64,000 bases of DNA from Metabacillus bambusae (lineage in GTDB: Bacteria > Bacillota > Bacilli > Bacillales > Bacillaceae): the NCBI RefSeq assembly GCF_017497975.1, contig NZ_JAGDEL010000005.1, positions 1 to 64,000 on the forward strand. The letters run 5' to 3'. This document shows, in pieces, positions 61,271 to 64,000 of this stretch (position 1 is its first letter; each line of letters begins with the position of its first letter). Position numbers and translations under genes: made by a program. The notes under the pieces are model-generated. The model was not told where the DNA came from and searched no databases. It worked only from the letters and a program-made list of their open reading frames with translations.

Positions 61271-64000
61271 TTATTTAGTTCTTTTATACGCTTCATCTGC
61301 CATTAATAACCCAACAGAATGATTTTCTTTCCATATACTTTCAAAGTTTTTTAATGGTACAGGTCTTGTACCTACGTAAGGAGAGATTTCTGGTGTAAAG
61401 CCTGGCTGTCTTTGATTAATTAAAAACCAATCTGTAAAACCACCACCACTTGGGTTACTCTTTGGTGCTACTAAATTGTATCCTGTTTTATCAGATAGTT
61501 TTTCAGCTAATTTATAATCTCGACTATAATCAGAAGATTTCTGGTGGAAATGCCAATAAATAATTTCGCCAGATGAATGATATGAAACAGCTGTCTTAAA
61601 GCTGTGATCAAGAGTAAAGTTATACATCGCTCTTACTTCTGGCTCACTTAATGGTTTTTCACCTTTATAATTTTGCGGTCCTGGCTTTCCTGGATTACAA
61701 CATATATTGTTCCAATCTGCTGGGTATTGTCTATTTAAATCAACACCCCTTATGTTCGCTTTCCAAGCAGAAAAATCCTTATTGTTATTATTAATTTTTA
61801 AAACATATGAAGGATTTTTTGCACTTTTATAACCTTCCTGAACTAATGTTACTCCATCTGGATTAACCATAGGAACAAACCATATACTAGTATTGGTTAA
61901 GATTTGTTTAACATTATAACCATCTATCGCTTTGCTCCCAACATAGCCTTGTGCATATTCATCAATCATTTCCATTAATAAATTGGTTGTCATATGTTCT
62001 CTAGCATGGTGTGACCCATTGAATAGGACTTCTGTTTTACCAGTACCAAGCTTTAAAGCATAGATGTTTCTACCATCAACCGATTTACCAATAGTTTTAA
62101 TATCAACAATCGATGGGTACATTGCATTTAGAGAAAAAATATCCTGCTCCATCTCTTTATAAGAATATGTTTGTACAGGATTCACAAGATCATTTCTAAG
62201 GACTGTTACATGCTCTTTACTTATGTACCCAACTCTACCTGATATCTTAATTTTGTACCAAGTTCCATAATCACTTACAATCGGATACGTTTCATTTGCA
62301 TTTATTGATGCAAAAGGCACTAATTTCCCTGAATCATTATGGTAAACAGCACTATTTATCTTTGTTTTAAAGCTTGTTTTTGTATTTACTTCTCCTGCAC
62401 TTTTATTAACAATTTTAATTGTAGATGGACTCGTGAATTGCTTTCGTATGTAAGCAACTCCATTACCATATTCAATTTCATGCCAATTTGCTCCATATTC
62501 TCTTATTCTTTCAACGACATGGCCCTCTTTGACAAAACCGACACTGATTAAATTGCCACCTTTTTTAATATAAATGGCTGTATTAACGGTGGCCTGTAAT
62601 AGTTTCATATTGCTACTGAACTCAACATCTATATCTTTTTTCCTTACATAACCTAATCGATTTGCAACTACAACCTTAAACCAACTTCCATAATCACTTA
62701 AAACGGGGTAAGAGGCATTCGTGTATATACCTGCAAACGGAATTAGCTTACCATTCCTATTTTCGTAAACAGCAATGTTTTCTTTTGGTCGAAAGGTAAT
62801 GGATGAATTCTTGTAATTTGTTATTTGATTCTTTACTTGATTTCCATCTGAAGGCTCAGTATATCTTTTTTCTACATATGCTACACTATTGCCAAATTTG
62901 ATTTCGTGCCAATTTGCACCATAATCACGGACTCTAGGATATACTTCTCCTACCGATAACCTACCTACACGAACTAATTTATCATTTTGCTTTATATACA
63001 TTGCTGTTGCATCAGTGACCTTAAAGTACTTAATAGCTGATGAAAAGCTTTCTGTTACATCTGATTTTCTAATAAACCCGACCCGGTCGAGAATGGAAAT
63101 CTTGTACCAGCTTCCATAATCACTTATGATATGATAGTTTACATTTTCATATATTGATGCATACGGAACAAGCTCACCAGATGAATTATCATAAACTGCA
63201 ATATTTTGTTTGGCTATAACATTCCTAGTAGAAGATTTCTCCCCATTAATAAGATTTTTGATGTCTGCTCCATTTGATGGCTTAGTATCCTCTTTCTTAA
63301 CATAAGCAACAGTATTACTAAATTTAACTTCATGCCAGTTCTCACCATAATCTCTTATTCTCGGATATTCTTCACCTATCGTTAATCTTCCAACTCTAAC
63401 TAATTTATTATTCTTTTTAAGATAGATCGGTGTTGTATTAATCACTTCAAAATAACGATCATTTTTTGAAAAAGCACTTAATACAGTAGCATCAGTACTT
63501 TCATTTACGGTCATTGCATCGACTTCTTCTTCATTTACACGATCAGTTTCTTCAAGAACTTCAATTGCTTGTTTCTCTTCTTCTACTATATTAGGTTGTT
63601 CAGGAGTAGATGAACCATTAGCTTCGTTTTCAGTGTTTTCAGTTATACTACTTGCTGGTTCTTCTTCTTGATTAATTGTATATGTCTGAACTTCATCCTT
63701 TTTAACAAATACTATTACCCCACCTAGTTTTAATTCAAAATAACCCGTATTGTCTTTAGTATATGTATACGTCTGATTTGGCACTAGTGTTCCTATAACA
63801 CTACTTTGTTCATTACCCAACTCACTATAAATATAAGTTGAATCACTACTGATAAATTCTCCGACTGGAACAAGCTCTGCTAATTCATCTGAAGCTTGTT
63901 CTAATTCTTGTGTTGCTTCTAGTAAACTTTCATCCATTAAATAGAAAGTCTCATTAATATAGAAGCCCACATTCTGGTCATCCTGTTCTTCCTTTATTCC
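61271..64000 (-). CDS. Secreted M14 zinc carboxypeptidase with SH3-like repeats (start outside window)
   Basis: At least 909 residues; the frame is open through the right edge, so the N-terminus is missing. The visible part has an SH3-like start, an acidic linker (NEANGSSTPEQPNIVEEEKQ), alternating type A and type B repeats like those of the neighbour, and a C-terminal M14 domain (about the last 300 residues). Zinc and catalytic residues are visible in HHAREHMTTNLLMEM (H-x2-E), SYHSSGEI (third ligand His) and FTPEISPY (general base Glu). It would trim cell-wall peptides or extracellular peptides. Confidence 0.88.
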   Translation of the reverse strand, partial: GIKEEQDDQNVGFYINETFYLMDESLLEATQELEQASDELAELVPVGEFISSDSTYIYSELGNEQSSVIGTLVPNQTYTYTKDNTGYFELKLGGVIVFVKKDEVQTYTINQEEEPASSITENTENEANGSSTPEQPNIVEEEKQAIEVLEETDRVNEEEVDAMTVNESTDATVLSAFSKNDRYFEVINTTPIYLKKNNKLVRVGRLTIGEEYPRIRDYGENWHEVKFSNTVAYVKKEDTKPSNGADIKNLINGEKSSTRNVIAKQNIAVYDNSSGELVPYASIYENVNYHIISDYGSWYKISILDRVGFIRKSDVTESFSSAIKYFKVTDATAMYIKQNDKLVRVGRLSVGEVYPRVRDYGANWHEIKFGNSVAYVEKRYTEPSDGNQVKNQITNYKNSSITFRPKENIAVYENRNGKLIPFAGIYTNASYPVLSDYGSWFKVVVANRLGYVRKKDIDVEFSSNMKLLQATVNTAIYIKKGGNLISVGFVKEGHVVERIREYGANWHEIEYGNGVAYIRKQFTSPSTIKIVNKSAGEVNTKTSFKTKINSAVYHNDSGKLVPFASINANETYPIVSDYGTWYKIKISGRVGYISKEHVTVLRNDLVNPVQTYSYKEMEQDIFSLNAMYPSIVDIKTIGKSVDGRNIYALKLGTGKTEVLFNGSHHAREHMTTNLLMEMIDEYAQGYVGSKAIDGYNVKQILTNTSIWFVPMVNPDGVTLVQEGYKSAKNPSYVLKINNNNKDFSAWKANIRGVDLNRQYPADWNNICCNPGKPGPQNYKGEKPLSEPEVRAMYNFTLDHSFKTAVSYHSSGEIIYWHFHQKSSDYSRDYKLAEKLSDKTGYNLVAPKSNPSGGGFTDWFLINQRQPGFTPEISPYVGTRPVPLKNFESIWKENHSVGLLMADEAYKRTK

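Overview
The window looks like chromosome from a motile, low-GC, Gram-positive member of the Bacillaceae. The protein families and the gene order both point there. Read on the minus strand from right to left, it follows the Bacillus subtilis order tagO, yvhJ/yvyE (divergent), degS-degU, degV, comFA-FB-FC, yvyF, flgM, flgN, flgK, flgL, yviE, fliW, csrA, hag, flaG, fliD, fliS, fliT, hpf, secA, prfB, yvjA, cccB, ftsE-ftsX, ctpB, swrA, minJ. I cannot name the species or genus with confidence. No tRNA gene and no CRISPR array was seen.

Left end (1-8.1 kb): the 5' part of a 16S rRNA gene with tandem promoters and a boxA, a patch of decayed DNA (a frameshifted small zinc-ribbon gene and an IS91-type transposase relic), an ArsO-like flavin monooxygenase with a Cys-pair MarR regulator, a histidine phosphatase, a PhoX phosphatase beside its own tatA-tatC pair, and a 265-bp internally deleted IS3-type element next to a relic of a YobI-like NTPase. 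From 8.1 to 23 kb lies the conserved core minJ, swrA, ctpB, M23 hydrolase, ftsXE, cccB, yvjA, prfB (programmed frameshift), secA, a nonsense-mutated Rpn gene, rbsK and hpf.

Middle (23-42.8 kb): an expanded flagellar filament region. Besides normal hag there are three more flagellin genes: one with a HEXXH metalloprotease domain in its variable region (the flagellinolysin class), one with a roughly 260-residue beta-rich insert, and a divergent small flagellin paired head-to-head with its own FliS-like chaperone from two back-to-back SigD-type promoters. A relic of a fifth flagellin also remains. Between hag and the protease flagellin sits a probable flagellin glycosylation cassette: sugar epimerase/dehydratase, DegT aminotransferase, LpxD-like acyltransferase, a private acyl carrier protein, a ketoacyl-ACP synthase III, an unknown 204-residue protein and a 999-residue multidomain glycosyltransferase. 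SigD-like promoters precede hag, flaG, flgM, the protease flagellin, the divergent pair and the sugar genes. The hag leader carries a textbook CsrA-binding hairpin, which fits the fliW-csrA genes just upstream.

Right side (43-64 kb): flagellar hook-filament genes, the comF competence operon (comFC appears to start at ATC), degV, degU-degS, yvyE, an LCP cell-wall ligase, tagO, a GT2 glycosyltransferase, and two adjacent secreted proteins that share long SH3-like repeat arrays, one ending in a glucosaminidase and one (cut by the window edge) in an M14 carboxypeptidase. Two non-coding arrays with an exact 21-bp period but different core motifs lie upstream of yvjA and of degV, and a 10-bp-phased triple TGTCG lies upstream of ftsE.
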